From Natrialba hulunbeirensis JCM 10989 (GTDB lineage: Archaea > Halobacteriota > Halobacteria > Halobacteriales > Natrialbaceae), in contig NZ_AOIM01000017.1 in the NCBI RefSeq assembly GCF_000337575.1, positions 1 through 64,000 on the forward strand: a stretch of 64,000 nt of DNA, written 5' to 3'. The translations under genes and the position numbers were made by a program. A model generated the notes under the pieces. The model was not told the origin of the DNA. It searched no databases and worked only from the letters and a program-made list of their open reading frames with translations. Positions 8,817-17,162 of this stretch are shown here, one piece after another; position 1 is the stretch's first letter; every line of letters begins with the position of its first letter.

Positions 8817-9350
8817 TCAGGCACACGCACTGATGTCCTGGCGAACCTCGTCTGAAAAGGCCATGTCGTGGTCGTACTCCCGAAAGTCGCCGGTGAGAGA
8901 GCCACCGTTGTGGCCAATCTCCGCAAGAACATAATAGCAGTCCCCGTCGTACGCATCAGAATACGCGGTTTCACCGTCACCGATTGCCGTCTCGGTATCT
9001 AGTGAACGTTCAAGTCCGTGTTCTGGGGCAGTGAATTTGAACGTGTACTCGGCAAAATCACCCAGCCAGTCCGCAACGAGATGAACGGAGCCGGCTGCGG
9101 GATAGCCGTGATCGGTCTCCTCCCCTGTCTGGAGCCGTTCGACGGTATGCACTTCGTTGTAGACCTCCGTTCCGTCTTCTGTTACGACCACCTGCAGATC
9201 GACTGCATCGTCACTGCGATTACCCAGAACGATCGCTGCCGGTGCCGCGACCGGGTCGGCGTCACCTGTGAACGGGAGAGAATCAAGACACCCTGCAACA
9301 GTCGGGACGACCGCGCAGGACGCGAGGACCGCTCGTCTATTCATAGACAT
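8817..9350 (-). CDS. Tat-exported lipoprotein, function unknown
   Basis: A 177-residue secreted protein. The N-terminus has a twin-arginine motif (MSMNRRAVLAS) and a lipobox VAGC with the lipid cysteine at residue 21. The mature part is acidic and beta-rich (AAIVLGNRSDDAVDLQVVV), resembling small haloarchaeal cell-surface immunoglobulin-like lipoproteins. It has no catalytic motif. It is convergent with the rhodanese fusion. ATG 9350 gives MSMNRR, and ATG 9344 is the alternative start. Confidence 0.82.
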   Translation of the reverse strand: MSMNRRAVLASCAVVPTVAGCLDSLPFTGDADPVAAPAAIVLGNRSDDAVDLQVVVTEDGTEVYNEVHTVERLQTGEETDHGYPAAGSVHLVADWLGDFAEYTFKFTAPEHGLERSLDTETAIGDGETAYSDAYDGDCYYVLAEIGHNGGSLTGDFREYDHDMAFSDEVRQDISACA

Positions 9351-9499
9351 ATTGTAACCGCCCGTGGATCACATAGCTCTTTTGCTATTTCAGTTGTAGT
9401 AATGTGTCCTCTGTCGGTATCGAATCACACTGAGCTGGTTTCAAATCGCTATGGGGGTGCTATAGCGCGGACCAGCGGACTCTGGACAATAGTTCAACG

Positions 9500-9643
9500 C
9501 TACGACTCACCGATACTCGAGTCGCGCGAGTCGAGGTGGCGTGTGATCGCAGCGCTCGCCCCGATATAGGACGCGAGTCCGACGGCGACGAGAAACACCA
9601 GCGCGGCGAGCGTCGTATAACTGAAGACGAGTTCCGTTACCAT
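9500..9643 (-). CDS. Single-helix membrane microprotein (47 aa)
   Basis: A 47-residue protein with one long hydrophobic helix (about residues 7-31) and a polar C-terminus ending DSSIGES. The start ATG 9643 is about 27 bases from an AT-rich core shared with the divergent gene at 9703, as expected for a leaderless transcript. No known function. Its size and helix resemble other haloarchaeal small membrane proteins in this window. Confidence 0.65.
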   Translation of the reverse strand: MVTELVFSYTTLAALVFLVAVGLASYIGASAAITRHLDSRDSSIGES

Positions 9644-9665
9644 GGTGGAGACAGCATGTCCGCGA

Positions 9666-9679
9666 ACTAAAATTTTTGT
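9666..9679. promoter_or_regulatory. Shared bidirectional AT-rich promoter core
   Basis: The sequence ACTAAAATTTTTGT lies about midway between two divergent ATGs (9643 and 9703). Each start is about 27 bases from it. Both genes therefore appear leaderless and may share one or two overlapping TATA boxes. Confidence 0.5.
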
Positions 9680-9702
9680 ACCACAGGGTCGTCTGAAACG
9701 AC

Positions 9703-9951
9703 ATGATCTCCCAGACGTGGTCCGACCGCATCCACCGGGTCCGGCTGTTCCTCGACGAGCATCCCGCGTTGCGCTGGTTCGCGCTGCCACTCGTCTTTAT
9801 GGGCGCGGTGATCACCGCGCTCCTCTTGCTCGCGTCAGACGTTACGGCCGTCGAGGCCGGCCAGGTCACCGGCCTCTTTCTCCTCGGGTCTACCGGCGTC
9901 ATCGCGCTCGGGCTTGGTGCCGAGCGTGCGTTTAGAGCCGTGTTCGCCTGA
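9703..9951 (+). CDS. Small two-helix membrane protein (82 aa)
   Basis: An 82-residue protein. A polar N-terminus (MISQTWSDRIHRVRLFLDEH) is followed by two hydrophobic helices at about residues 28-45 and 54-72, and a short basic tail. It diverges from the 47-residue gene with a shared promoter core. A conserved haloarchaeal hypothetical is likely, but I do not recognise a family. Confidence 0.75.
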   Translation: MISQTWSDRIHRVRLFLDEHPALRWFALPLVFMGAVITALLLLASDVTAVEAGQVTGLFLLGSTGVIALGLGAERAFRAVFA

Positions 9952-9960
9952 ACGAACGCC

Positions 9961-10365
9961 CTAGCGAGAGTACGTCTCCAGACGCACCAGTCGCCCTTGC
10001 TCGCGGTCAACCGTGAAGAAATCCGCGAACTCGAACAACTCGCCGGACTCGTCGCACACTCGTCCGCGAGCCGCGACCGTGACCGGGGCCGTGAACTCGT
10101 CGGCACTCAAGTTCGAGTCCGCCTCCGACTCCAACTCACTTTCGTGCTCGCGCGCGTCGTGATCTGCGAGGACCAACTCGAGTTCGTGCGTCGTCTCCGG
10201 GTTCGGTCGCTCTTCCCGCATGAACTCGATGAACGCCGCGCGACCGTCGAAGGTGCGGTCGGGGCGGCGCTGGGTGAACGCCGGGGCGAGCACCGTCTCG
10301 AGGGCGTCGTAGTCGTGGGCGTCGAGCGCGTCGTAGTAGCGTCGAACGAGGCCGGTGGCGTCCAT
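9961..10365 (-). CDS. SnoaL/NTF2-like domain protein
   Basis: A 134-residue cystatin-NTF2 fold protein. The start MDATGLVRRYYDALDAHDYD and the pattern LAPAFTQRRPDRTFDGRAAFIEF are typical of SnoaL-like polyketide cyclase and nuclear transport factor 2-like families, followed by antiparallel strands ending VRLETYSR. The fold binds small hydrophobic ligands or forms dimers. No enzyme activity can be inferred. A second, distinct SnoaL-like gene lies at 26319-26687. Confidence 0.8.
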   Translation of the reverse strand: MDATGLVRRYYDALDAHDYDALETVLAPAFTQRRPDRTFDGRAAFIEFMREERPNPETTHELELVLADHDAREHESELESEADSNLSADEFTAPVTVAARGRVCDESGELFEFADFFTVDREQGRLVRLETYSR

Positions 10366-10441
10366 AGCGGGCTATTCTGGCTGGAGTGTGAAAAGGGTGC
10401 GCGCCTGCGGAGCGGGGTGGTGGGGCGGATTTCACTGGCCG

Positions 10442-10621
10442 TCAGGAGGTGTCTGAATCCCCCTGCAGAAACTGCTCGAGGAGCCAGAAGCAGACCGCCA
10501 CAACGGTGACGAGCAACCAGGCGAGTCCCTGCGCAGTGCTGTCCAGAACGCCGGTTCCGAAGAGAACGAATCCGAGTCCGACGAGGAGGGCAACGGTGTA
10601 GCCGAGCGACCAGCGACCCAT
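10442..10621 (-). CDS. Small two-helix membrane protein (59 aa)
   Basis: A 59-residue protein from ATG 10621 (MGRWSLGYTV). Helix one spans about residues 7-24 and helix two about 33-50, followed by the acidic tail QGDSDTS. It diverges from the Rieske gene at 10771. Function unknown. Confidence 0.7.
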   Translation of the reverse strand: MGRWSLGYTVALLVGLGFVLFGTGVLDSTAQGLAWLLVTVVAVCFWLLEQFLQGDSDTS

Positions 10622-10770
10622 GGCTGGTGTGGTGTTCGATGCCTGAGACGATAGGTGTTCGGAGCAACAGGTGTGCAGCATCGCAACGCGATCGAGTGTC
10701 GAACTATCAGACCGCCTACCAAAATGGTGTTCAGCGAACACTTACACACTCCCCCGTCGACACGTCCGCT

Positions 10771-12615
10771 ATGGCAACTGCTGACGAAGACCACTCAGAC
10801 ACCGAGTTCAGTCCGGCCGTCTCACTCGAGGCACTCGAGAAGGCCGGGCGCGAACTGATGAGCATCGACGGCACGCCGCTGGCGATCTTCGCCCACGACG
10901 GCGAGGTCAGGGCCGTGAACAACCGCTGTCCGCACATGGGGTTCCCACTGGTCGAGGGCACCGTCGACGACGGCATTCTCACCTGCCACTGGCACCACGC
11001 GCGGTTCGAACTCTCCTGTGGCGACACCTTCGACCCCTGGGCTGACGACGTCCAGACGTATCCCGTCGAGATCCGAGACGGGACGGTCTACGTAAACCCG
11101 AATCCAGAGCGAGACCTGCCACCCGCCGAGCACTGGGCGACCCGACTCGAGACCGGACTCGAGGAGAACCTGCGACTGGTCGCAGCGAAGTCCGCAATCG
11201 GGCTGCTGGATGCGGGCGTCGAACCCGAGGAACCGATCGGAACGACGCTCGCGTTCGGAACCCAGTATCGGGAGTCGGGCTGGGGGTCGGGACTCACGAT
11301 CCTCGGCTGTATGACGAACTTGTTGGACGATGTCGAGCCCGAGGACCGAAAGCGGGCGCTGTACACCGGCGTTCGCCACGTCGCGGACGACTGTGCGGGC
11401 GAGCCACCGAGTTTCGACCAGCCCGCCTTCGACACGACGGAGGTCACCTTCAGCCGGCTAAAGTCCTGGTTCCGCGACTGCGTCGAGGTTCGAGATGCCG
11501 ACGGCGCGGAACGCTGTCTACGAACCGCCGTCGCCGCGGACTACTCGGCGGCCGAGATCGCTGAACTCGTCGTCGCCGGCGCGACCGATCACCCCTACCT
11601 CTCGAACGGGCACGTTCTCGATTTCGCGAACAAGGCCTTCGAGAGCCTCGAGCGCACCGACTGGGAGCACGCCGAAACGACGCTCGCGGCACTCGTCGAA
11701 CCGCTCGTCACCGCCGCCCGCAGCGACGAGCGCTCCTCGTGGCGACAGCCGATCGATCTCGTTGCGCTCCTCGAGGACACCTACGGTGGGAGCGTCACAG
11801 AAACGAGTGGACTCGAGTCCCTTGCTGCTGCGGGAGGGAAGACGGATACCGACGAGCCGTGGACACCACCCACAGACCTCCAGGAAACCCTTCTCGGCGA
11901 CGATCCCGAAGCCATCGTCGACGCACTCGCCGAGGCGATTCGACAGGGAGCGACGACCGAGGACCTCGCGGGCGAGGTCGCTCACGCCGCTGCGACGCGC
12001 GTCGCCCAGTTCGGGACCGCGAACGAGTTCAGCGACTGGAATACCGTCCACCACACGTTCAGCTACGCGAACGCGGTCCACCAGTTCGCGCGCCGGACGG
12101 ACGCCGTCGAGACCTACCGCGGCGTCTTCGACGGCGCGCTCTCGGTCTATCTCGACCGGTTCCTGAATACACCGCCTGCACCGATTCCGGCCCCCGGCGA
12201 GAACGACACCGGCCGCGATCCGGACGCCGTTCGCCAGGCGGTACTCGAGACGTTCGACGCTGAGGGCGAGGTGAACGAAGCGGGTCGACTGGTCTCCGAG
12301 TTCTTCGACTGCGGCGGCGATACCGCTGACTTGCGGCGAACGCTCGGCCACGGGTTGCTGCGCGAGGACGCCGGGTTCCACACGCTCCAGAACGTCGAGG
12401 CGGCGTTCCGGCAGGCCGAACTCGCGGCCGACTCGTCGGCAGGTCAGGTGGGAGATGGCGACGCGCGCGAGCAGCGCCAGCGCGTGCCGCTCATCGCGAC
12501 GGCTCGCTATCTGGCGGCGCACTTCCCGACGCGCCGGGAGGCCGAACAGACGTTCACCATCGCTGCGCGGCTCAATCGGGGCGAAGCGATTCACGAGGCT
12601 GGGGACTCGAACTGA
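10771..12615 (+). CDS. Rieske [2Fe-2S] protein with long helical C-terminal domain
   Basis: A 614-residue soluble protein. Residues about 15-105 are a Rieske ferredoxin domain with C53-x-H55 and C72-x2-H75, which bind a [2Fe-2S] cluster. The remaining ~500 residues are mostly alpha-helical with conserved-looking His/Tyr patches (HTFSYANAVHQ, FGTQYRESGWG) and no transmembrane segment. Rieske domains of this soluble type usually feed electrons to an oxygenase or reductase partner. Here the partner may be the fused helical domain, which I cannot name. The start ATG 10771 is chosen because the preceding in-frame residues are basic and atypical. It is monocistronic. Confidence 0.85.
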   Translation: MATADEDHSDTEFSPAVSLEALEKAGRELMSIDGTPLAIFAHDGEVRAVNNRCPHMGFPLVEGTVDDGILTCHWHHARFELSCGDTFDPWADDVQTYPVEIRDGTVYVNPNPERDLPPAEHWATRLETGLEENLRLVAAKSAIGLLDAGVEPEEPIGTTLAFGTQYRESGWGSGLTILGCMTNLLDDVEPEDRKRALYTGVRHVADDCAGEPPSFDQPAFDTTEVTFSRLKSWFRDCVEVRDADGAERCLRTAVAADYSAAEIAELVVAGATDHPYLSNGHVLDFANKAFESLERTDWEHAETTLAALVEPLVTAARSDERSSWRQPIDLVALLEDTYGGSVTETSGLESLAAAGGKTDTDEPWTPPTDLQETLLGDDPEAIVDALAEAIRQGATTEDLAGEVAHAAATRVAQFGTANEFSDWNTVHHTFSYANAVHQFARRTDAVETYRGVFDGALSVYLDRFLNTPPAPIPAPGENDTGRDPDAVRQAVLETFDAEGEVNEAGRLVSEFFDCGGDTADLRRTLGHGLLREDAGFHTLQNVEAAFRQAELAADSSAGQVGDGDAREQRQRVPLIATARYLAAHFPTRREAEQTFTIAARLNRGEAIHEAGDSN

Positions 12616-12693
12616 GAACAGCGGAACCAGCGCACCGACAAAATAGATCGAAGTCGAACGCCGCGTGCAGGGACAAGACCCAGGCGCAACTCC

Positions 12694-14076
12694 TCAGTCG
12701 CCCTGGATCGTGCCGCCGCCCTCCGGACCGTACCGCTCGGCGTCGTCGTACCGGACACACTTCGCCGTCTGTTCCGGTGTCACCTGATACGTCGTGATCT
12801 CGCCGCGTTCACAGGGCGAGGCGAACTCGGACTCGATTCGGTCGCGAGCCTGTTCGCGGCCACCTTCGGTCGCCGTCGTGAGTACGTCCGAGAGGACGCG
12901 TTCGGCCTCCGAATCGGCGAGTGTGGACGGAATGTCGTAGGACTCGCGAATCGCAGCAGGTGTCTCTTCCGCTTCCTCGCTCGTGAGCGTGAGATCGTCA
13001 CGGAGCAGGTCCTGGCGGAAGTTCGCGACCGCGCGCCAATGATCCTGGTCCATGTCGTAGCCCTCGGGCTGGACAAGTTTCGGACAGCGCGGGTGGAACC
13101 GACAGCCGCTCGGCACGTCGACGGGGTCCGGTACCTCACCGACGAGTTCGATCCGCTCGCGCTCTTCGGTCGGGTCGATCCGCGGGACCGAGGAGACCAG
13201 CGCCTGCGTGTAGGGGTGCTTCGGATCGTTGATGATCTGGTCTGCTGGGCCGACTTCGACCAGTTCGCCCAGATACATAATCCCGATCCGGTCGCACATG
13301 TGCTTGAGCAGGGAGAGGTCGTGACTGATGTAGACCGCCGTCAGCCCGAGTTCCGTCTGGAGCTCCTTGAACAGGTCGAGGATGCTCGCCCGAATCGAAA
13401 CGTCGAGCATACTCGCCGGCTCGTCGGCCAGCAGGAACGACGGCTCGAGTGCAAGCGCGCGAGCGATCCCGACGCGCTGGCGTTCGCCGCCCGAGAGCTC
13501 GCTCGGGTACTCGTCGGCGTAGGCCTCGGCCGGCCGGAGTCCGGCCTGTTCGATGGTCTCGTAGACGCGCGCGTCGCGCTCCTCGCTGGTGCCGACGTCG
13601 TGCACATCGAGGGGCTCTTTGACCCACTCGTAGACCGTGAATCGTGGGTTGAGCGACTTGTATGGGTCCTGGTGGATGATCTGCGCCTCGCGGCGGAACT
13701 CGTTGAGTTCAGCGCCGCCGACGTCGGTGATCTCCTTCCCGTCGAAGTGGATCTCACCGCCCGTCGGCTCGAGGAGTCTGATCGCGCTCTTGCCAAGCGT
13801 CGTCTTTCCACAGCCGGACTCGCCGGCGAGACCGAACGCCTCGCCCTCGCGAACGCCGAGCGAGACGCCGTCGACGGCCTTGACCGCGTCGTTGCTCTCT
13901 CCGTGCAGAATACGCGAGACGAGCCCCGTGTTGACCGGGAAGTGCTTCTCGAGCCCTTCGATGCGGAGCTTGTACGCTTCGTCGCGTTCGTCGACTGTGC
14001 CTGCGTCGGTCGATTCGGAGTCGGTCGCAGTGGCGTCGGACTCGGAGTCGAATCCAACCGTGTTCGGATCAGTCAT
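12694..14076 (-). CDS. dppF: Oligopeptide/dipeptide ABC transporter ATP-binding protein (DppF/OppF type)
   Basis: A 460-residue cytoplasmic ATPase. Walker A GESGCGKTT, signature ELSGGERQRVG and Walker B FLLADEPAS are intact. The C-terminal oligopeptide-transporter extension (SGCRFHPRCPKL) contains the Cys residues that in this family can carry an Fe-S cluster. About 45 acidic residues precede the ABC domain. It is the last gene of a five-gene operon and overlaps dppD by eight bases. Substrate naming as dipeptide versus oligopeptide is by family only. Confidence 0.93.
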   Translation of the reverse strand: MTDPNTVGFDSESDATATDSESTDAGTVDERDEAYKLRIEGLEKHFPVNTGLVSRILHGESNDAVKAVDGVSLGVREGEAFGLAGESGCGKTTLGKSAIRLLEPTGGEIHFDGKEITDVGGAELNEFRREAQIIHQDPYKSLNPRFTVYEWVKEPLDVHDVGTSEERDARVYETIEQAGLRPAEAYADEYPSELSGGERQRVGIARALALEPSFLLADEPASMLDVSIRASILDLFKELQTELGLTAVYISHDLSLLKHMCDRIGIMYLGELVEVGPADQIINDPKHPYTQALVSSVPRIDPTEERERIELVGEVPDPVDVPSGCRFHPRCPKLVQPEGYDMDQDHWRAVANFRQDLLRDDLTLTSEEAEETPAAIRESYDIPSTLADSEAERVLSDVLTTATEGGREQARDRIESEFASPCERGEITTYQVTPEQTAKCVRYDDAERYGPEGGGTIQGD

Positions 14077-15154
14077 CGAGTTCCACCTCCGCTTCCGCAG
14101 CCTGTTCGTCGGCTGTCTCGACCGGTTTGCGTTCGCCGAGGTCTTGCTCGCGCCAGGTTTCTTTCTTGCCGGCTTCCGCCTGCAGGTGCTCGATTTCGTC
14201 GGCGCGGTGGCACTCGACCTGGTGGCCGTCGCCGTAGGACTCGGGCTGGGGCGTTACCTCCCAGCACTCCTCCTCGGCGAACGGACAGCGGGGTGCAAAG
14301 CGACAGCCCTCGCCGGGGTCGACCAGTTCCGGCGGCGTGCCGGGGATGGAGATGAGCTCCTGGTCGTCGTCGCTAATGTCGGGGAACGCGTTTCGCAGTC
14401 CGAGCGTGTAGGGGTGGCGCGGGTTCGTGATGATCGTCTCGGCGTCCGCGAGTTCGACGATTCGGCCGCCGTAGACCACGGCGATGCGGTCGCAGGTTTC
14501 GCTGACGACCGACATGTCGTGGGTGATCATGATCATCGCGCTGTTCAGTTCCTCCTGCATCTCTTTGATCGTCTCCAGGATACGGTCCTGAATGACCACG
14601 TCGAGCGCCGTCGTCGGCTCGTCTGCGAGCACGAGCGACGGCGAGAGCGCGAGTGCAAGCGCGATCATCGCACGCTGGGCCATCCCGCCGGAGAACTGGT
14701 GGGGATAGTCGTCGATGCGGTCAGGATCGATCCCGAGGTCGTCGAACAGTTCGCGACCGCGCTCGCGGGCTTCTGCCTTCGAGGTGTCGTCCTCGTGGTG
14801 TCTGATCACTTCGACGATCTGGTCGCCGACGGTGTAGACGGGATCGAAGCCGTTCATCGCGTTCTGCGGAATCATCGAGATTTCCGACCAGCGGATCTGG
14901 CGTCTGAGCTCCCTATCGGAGAGTTCGGTAATCTCGGTTCCGTCGAACTCGATCGAGCCGTCGACAATTTCAGCATTGTCGGGCAGCAGCCGGATGATCG
15001 ACTTCGCGAGTGTCGTCTTTCCGCTCCCACTCTCGCCGACCAGACCGACGGTCTCGCCGCGCTCGATCGACAGCGAGGCGTCGTCCGTCGCACGAACCCA
15101 GCCGTCGTCGGAACCGTAGTACGTCTTCAGTCCGTCAATATCGAGTAGCGTCAT
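14069..15154 (-). CDS. dppD: Oligopeptide/dipeptide ABC transporter ATP-binding protein (DppD/OppD type)
   Basis: A 361-residue ATPase with Walker A GESGSGKTT, the DppD-type Q-loop sequence ISMIPQNAMNGFDP, signature QFSGGMAQRAM and Walker B LVLADEPTT. The C-terminus has the extension GCRFAPRCPFAEEECWEV followed by a Lys/Glu-rich tail. It pairs with DppF to power the DppB/DppC permease. Its start overlaps the dppC stop (TAATG at 15152-15156), implying translational coupling. Confidence 0.93.
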   Translation of the reverse strand: MTLLDIDGLKTYYGSDDGWVRATDDASLSIERGETVGLVGESGSGKTTLAKSIIRLLPDNAEIVDGSIEFDGTEITELSDRELRRQIRWSEISMIPQNAMNGFDPVYTVGDQIVEVIRHHEDDTSKAEARERGRELFDDLGIDPDRIDDYPHQFSGGMAQRAMIALALALSPSLVLADEPTTALDVVIQDRILETIKEMQEELNSAMIMITHDMSVVSETCDRIAVVYGGRIVELADAETIITNPRHPYTLGLRNAFPDISDDDQELISIPGTPPELVDPGEGCRFAPRCPFAEEECWEVTPQPESYGDGHQVECHRADEIEHLQAEAGKKETWREQDLGERKPVETADEQAAEAEVELDD

Positions 15155-16098
15155 TATTGGTGGTTGAGTTCAGGGTTGACCTCTTTCTCGAGCGTGCGGC
15201 CGATGAAGAACACCGACATCACGAACAGCATGATGCAGATGCCCGGTGGGAAGACCCACCACCACGCCTCGCGGATCGCGTTCGCGGTGTAGACGTTGTA
15301 GATCATCTCACCCCACGAGAGCATGTTCGGGTCACCGAAGCCGAGGAACGAGAGGCTGGCCTCGGCGATCACTGCCCACGCAACTGCGAACGCCGCGTAC
15401 AGGAACGTCAGCGGCAACACGTTCGGCAGGATGTGGCGGTACATGATCCGCACGTGGCCGGCACCGATGGCCTGTGCACTCTCGACGTACGGCCGTTGCT
15501 TGTGGCTCAACACCTGCGCTCGGATCACCCGCGCTGTCGAACGCCACAGAATCAACACGATCGCCGCAATGATGTTGACGATACTGCTGCCCAGGATCGC
15601 CACGAGAACGATCGCGAACGGCAGGAACGGCACACCGTAGACGATGTCGGTGATCCGCATCAGCACGTCGTCGACCCAGCCGCCGAAGTAGGCGCTGATG
15701 AGGCCGACGTTCGTGCCGATAAAGACGGCCATGAACGCCGCGAGACTGCCGACGATCAACGTCACGCGCGTCCCTGCAATAAGCTGGGAGAGCACGTCCC
15801 GGCCCATGTCAGTCGTTCCGAGCGGGTGCGCTGCCGAGGGGGACTCGAGTCGGTCGCCGACTGCGCGCTCACCTGGATCGTACGGTGCGAGTCCGGGTGT
15901 CGAGAACGTGAAGTCGAAGAGTTCGATCGTGTACGGCCGAGCGAAGATCCCGATGAAGATGAACAGCGCGAGGATCGCCAGCCCGATCTGACCGAGCCGG
16001 TCGCCTTCGAATACCTCGAATCGCTGTCGGAGAGATGCAAGTCGCTCGCCGGCGCTGGTCGTCGTGCTGTCGGTCGGTGACGGTTGTTCGGTGCTCAT
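15154..16098 (-). CDS. dppC: Oligopeptide/dipeptide ABC transporter permease (DppC type)
   Basis: A 314-residue inner-membrane permease. It has an N-terminal helix after a polar Ser/Thr leader, the extracytoplasmic PGLAPYDPGERAVGDRL and HPLGTTDMGRDVLSQLIAGT segments diagnostic of DppC/OppC, and the cytoplasmic EAA loop (QAIGAGHVRIMYRHILPN). About six membrane helices. It overlaps dppB by four bases (ATGA at 16095-16098). Confidence 0.92.
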   Translation of the reverse strand: MSTEQPSPTDSTTTSAGERLASLRQRFEVFEGDRLGQIGLAILALFIFIGIFARPYTIELFDFTFSTPGLAPYDPGERAVGDRLESPSAAHPLGTTDMGRDVLSQLIAGTRVTLIVGSLAAFMAVFIGTNVGLISAYFGGWVDDVLMRITDIVYGVPFLPFAIVLVAILGSSIVNIIAAIVLILWRSTARVIRAQVLSHKQRPYVESAQAIGAGHVRIMYRHILPNVLPLTFLYAAFAVAWAVIAEASLSFLGFGDPNMLSWGEMIYNVYTANAIREAWWWVFPPGICIMLFVMSVFFIGRTLEKEVNPELNHQ

Positions 16099-17075
16099 TC
16101 GTACTCCACCCTCGGATCGAGGTAGACGTAGGCGAGGTCAGCGACGAAGTTCATGATGATCACGACCGATCCCATGAGGAAGAACGCCGCCATCGCCAGC
16201 GGATAGTCGTTGTTGTTTACCGCACTCACCATCTCACGACCCATTCCGGGCCAGTTGAAGACGGTCTCGATGACGACCGAGCCACCCATCGCAGTGCCGG
16301 TCGCGATCGCTGCAACCGTCACGATCGGCAGGATCGAGTTGCGAGCGGCGTGCTTGTACAGCACCGTCCGCTCTGGCAGCCCCTCTGCCTTCTTGATCTC
16401 GATGAAGTCGGCGTTCAGGACGTCGAGCATCGTCGAGCGCATGAGCAGCGTCGGCGTCGCCAGATAGGCAATCGCGCCGGTCAGCGCCGGCAGGAACAGG
16501 TGACGCAGGAAGTCGAGCGAGCCGTATCGGGCGACGAAGCCGCCGCCGAGCTCACCACCCGTCGTGCGCATCCCACTCGAGGGGAACCAGCCGAGCCAGA
16601 AGACGAACACGGACAGCAAGACGATGCCGACCCAGAACTCCGGCGAGGAGCGGGCGACGAGCGTCACGACGATGCCGCCGCGTTCGAATCGCGAGTCGCG
16701 CCACCAGCCCATGAGGGCACCGAACGTGATGCCGATGATGTAGGCGAAGATGAGCGCCGTCGCCATCAGAACGATCGTGTTCATGAACCGGACGGCGATG
16801 ATACTGGTCACCGGATCGTTATAAATGAACGACTGGCCGAAGTCGCCGGTCAGCAGCTGGCGAACGTATTCGATGTACTGTACGTGGAGGGGTTCGTTTA
16901 AGCCGAGCTCTGCGATCCGCTGTTCGCGCTGTTCGGGCGTCATGCCGTCCATGATGAACATCGACGTCGGATCGCCCGGCATCATCCGAAAGAGAACGAA
17001 CAGGAGCGTAAAGAACGCCCAGAACGTGACGACGAGCTGGAGACATCGTCTCACGACGTAGGCTCTCAGTCCCAT
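16095..17075 (-). CDS. dppB: Oligopeptide/dipeptide ABC transporter permease (DppB type)
   Basis: A 326-residue inner-membrane permease. The start RAYVVRRCLQLVVTFWAF and the loop MMPGDPTSMFI are diagnostic of DppB/OppB. The EAA loop (KKAEGLPERTVLYKHAARN) and the closing segment PLAMAAFFLMGSVVIIMNF follow. About six helices. It is separated from the upstream binding-protein gene by 87 bases that include an AT-rich stretch (17126-17139), perhaps a second promoter or processing site. Confidence 0.92.
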   Translation of the reverse strand: MGLRAYVVRRCLQLVVTFWAFFTLLFVLFRMMPGDPTSMFIMDGMTPEQREQRIAELGLNEPLHVQYIEYVRQLLTGDFGQSFIYNDPVTSIIAVRFMNTIVLMATALIFAYIIGITFGALMGWWRDSRFERGGIVVTLVARSSPEFWVGIVLLSVFVFWLGWFPSSGMRTTGGELGGGFVARYGSLDFLRHLFLPALTGAIAYLATPTLLMRSTMLDVLNADFIEIKKAEGLPERTVLYKHAARNSILPIVTVAAIATGTAMGGSVVIETVFNWPGMGREMVSAVNNNDYPLAMAAFFLMGSVVIIMNFVADLAYVYLDPRVEYE

Positions 17076-17162
17076 CGGTCACCACACCCAGTGTCGCTAA
17101 TGAATATCATGTATCGTATCGTATAGTCGTTAAATACCGTAGTGGAGGGTCGCGCCGGTCGG

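Noticed and set aside
14073-16080. Long open frames opposite the dpp operon
   Set aside because: They are antisense shadows of the high-GC transporter genes, with Arg/His/Asp-rich composition and no domain signatures.
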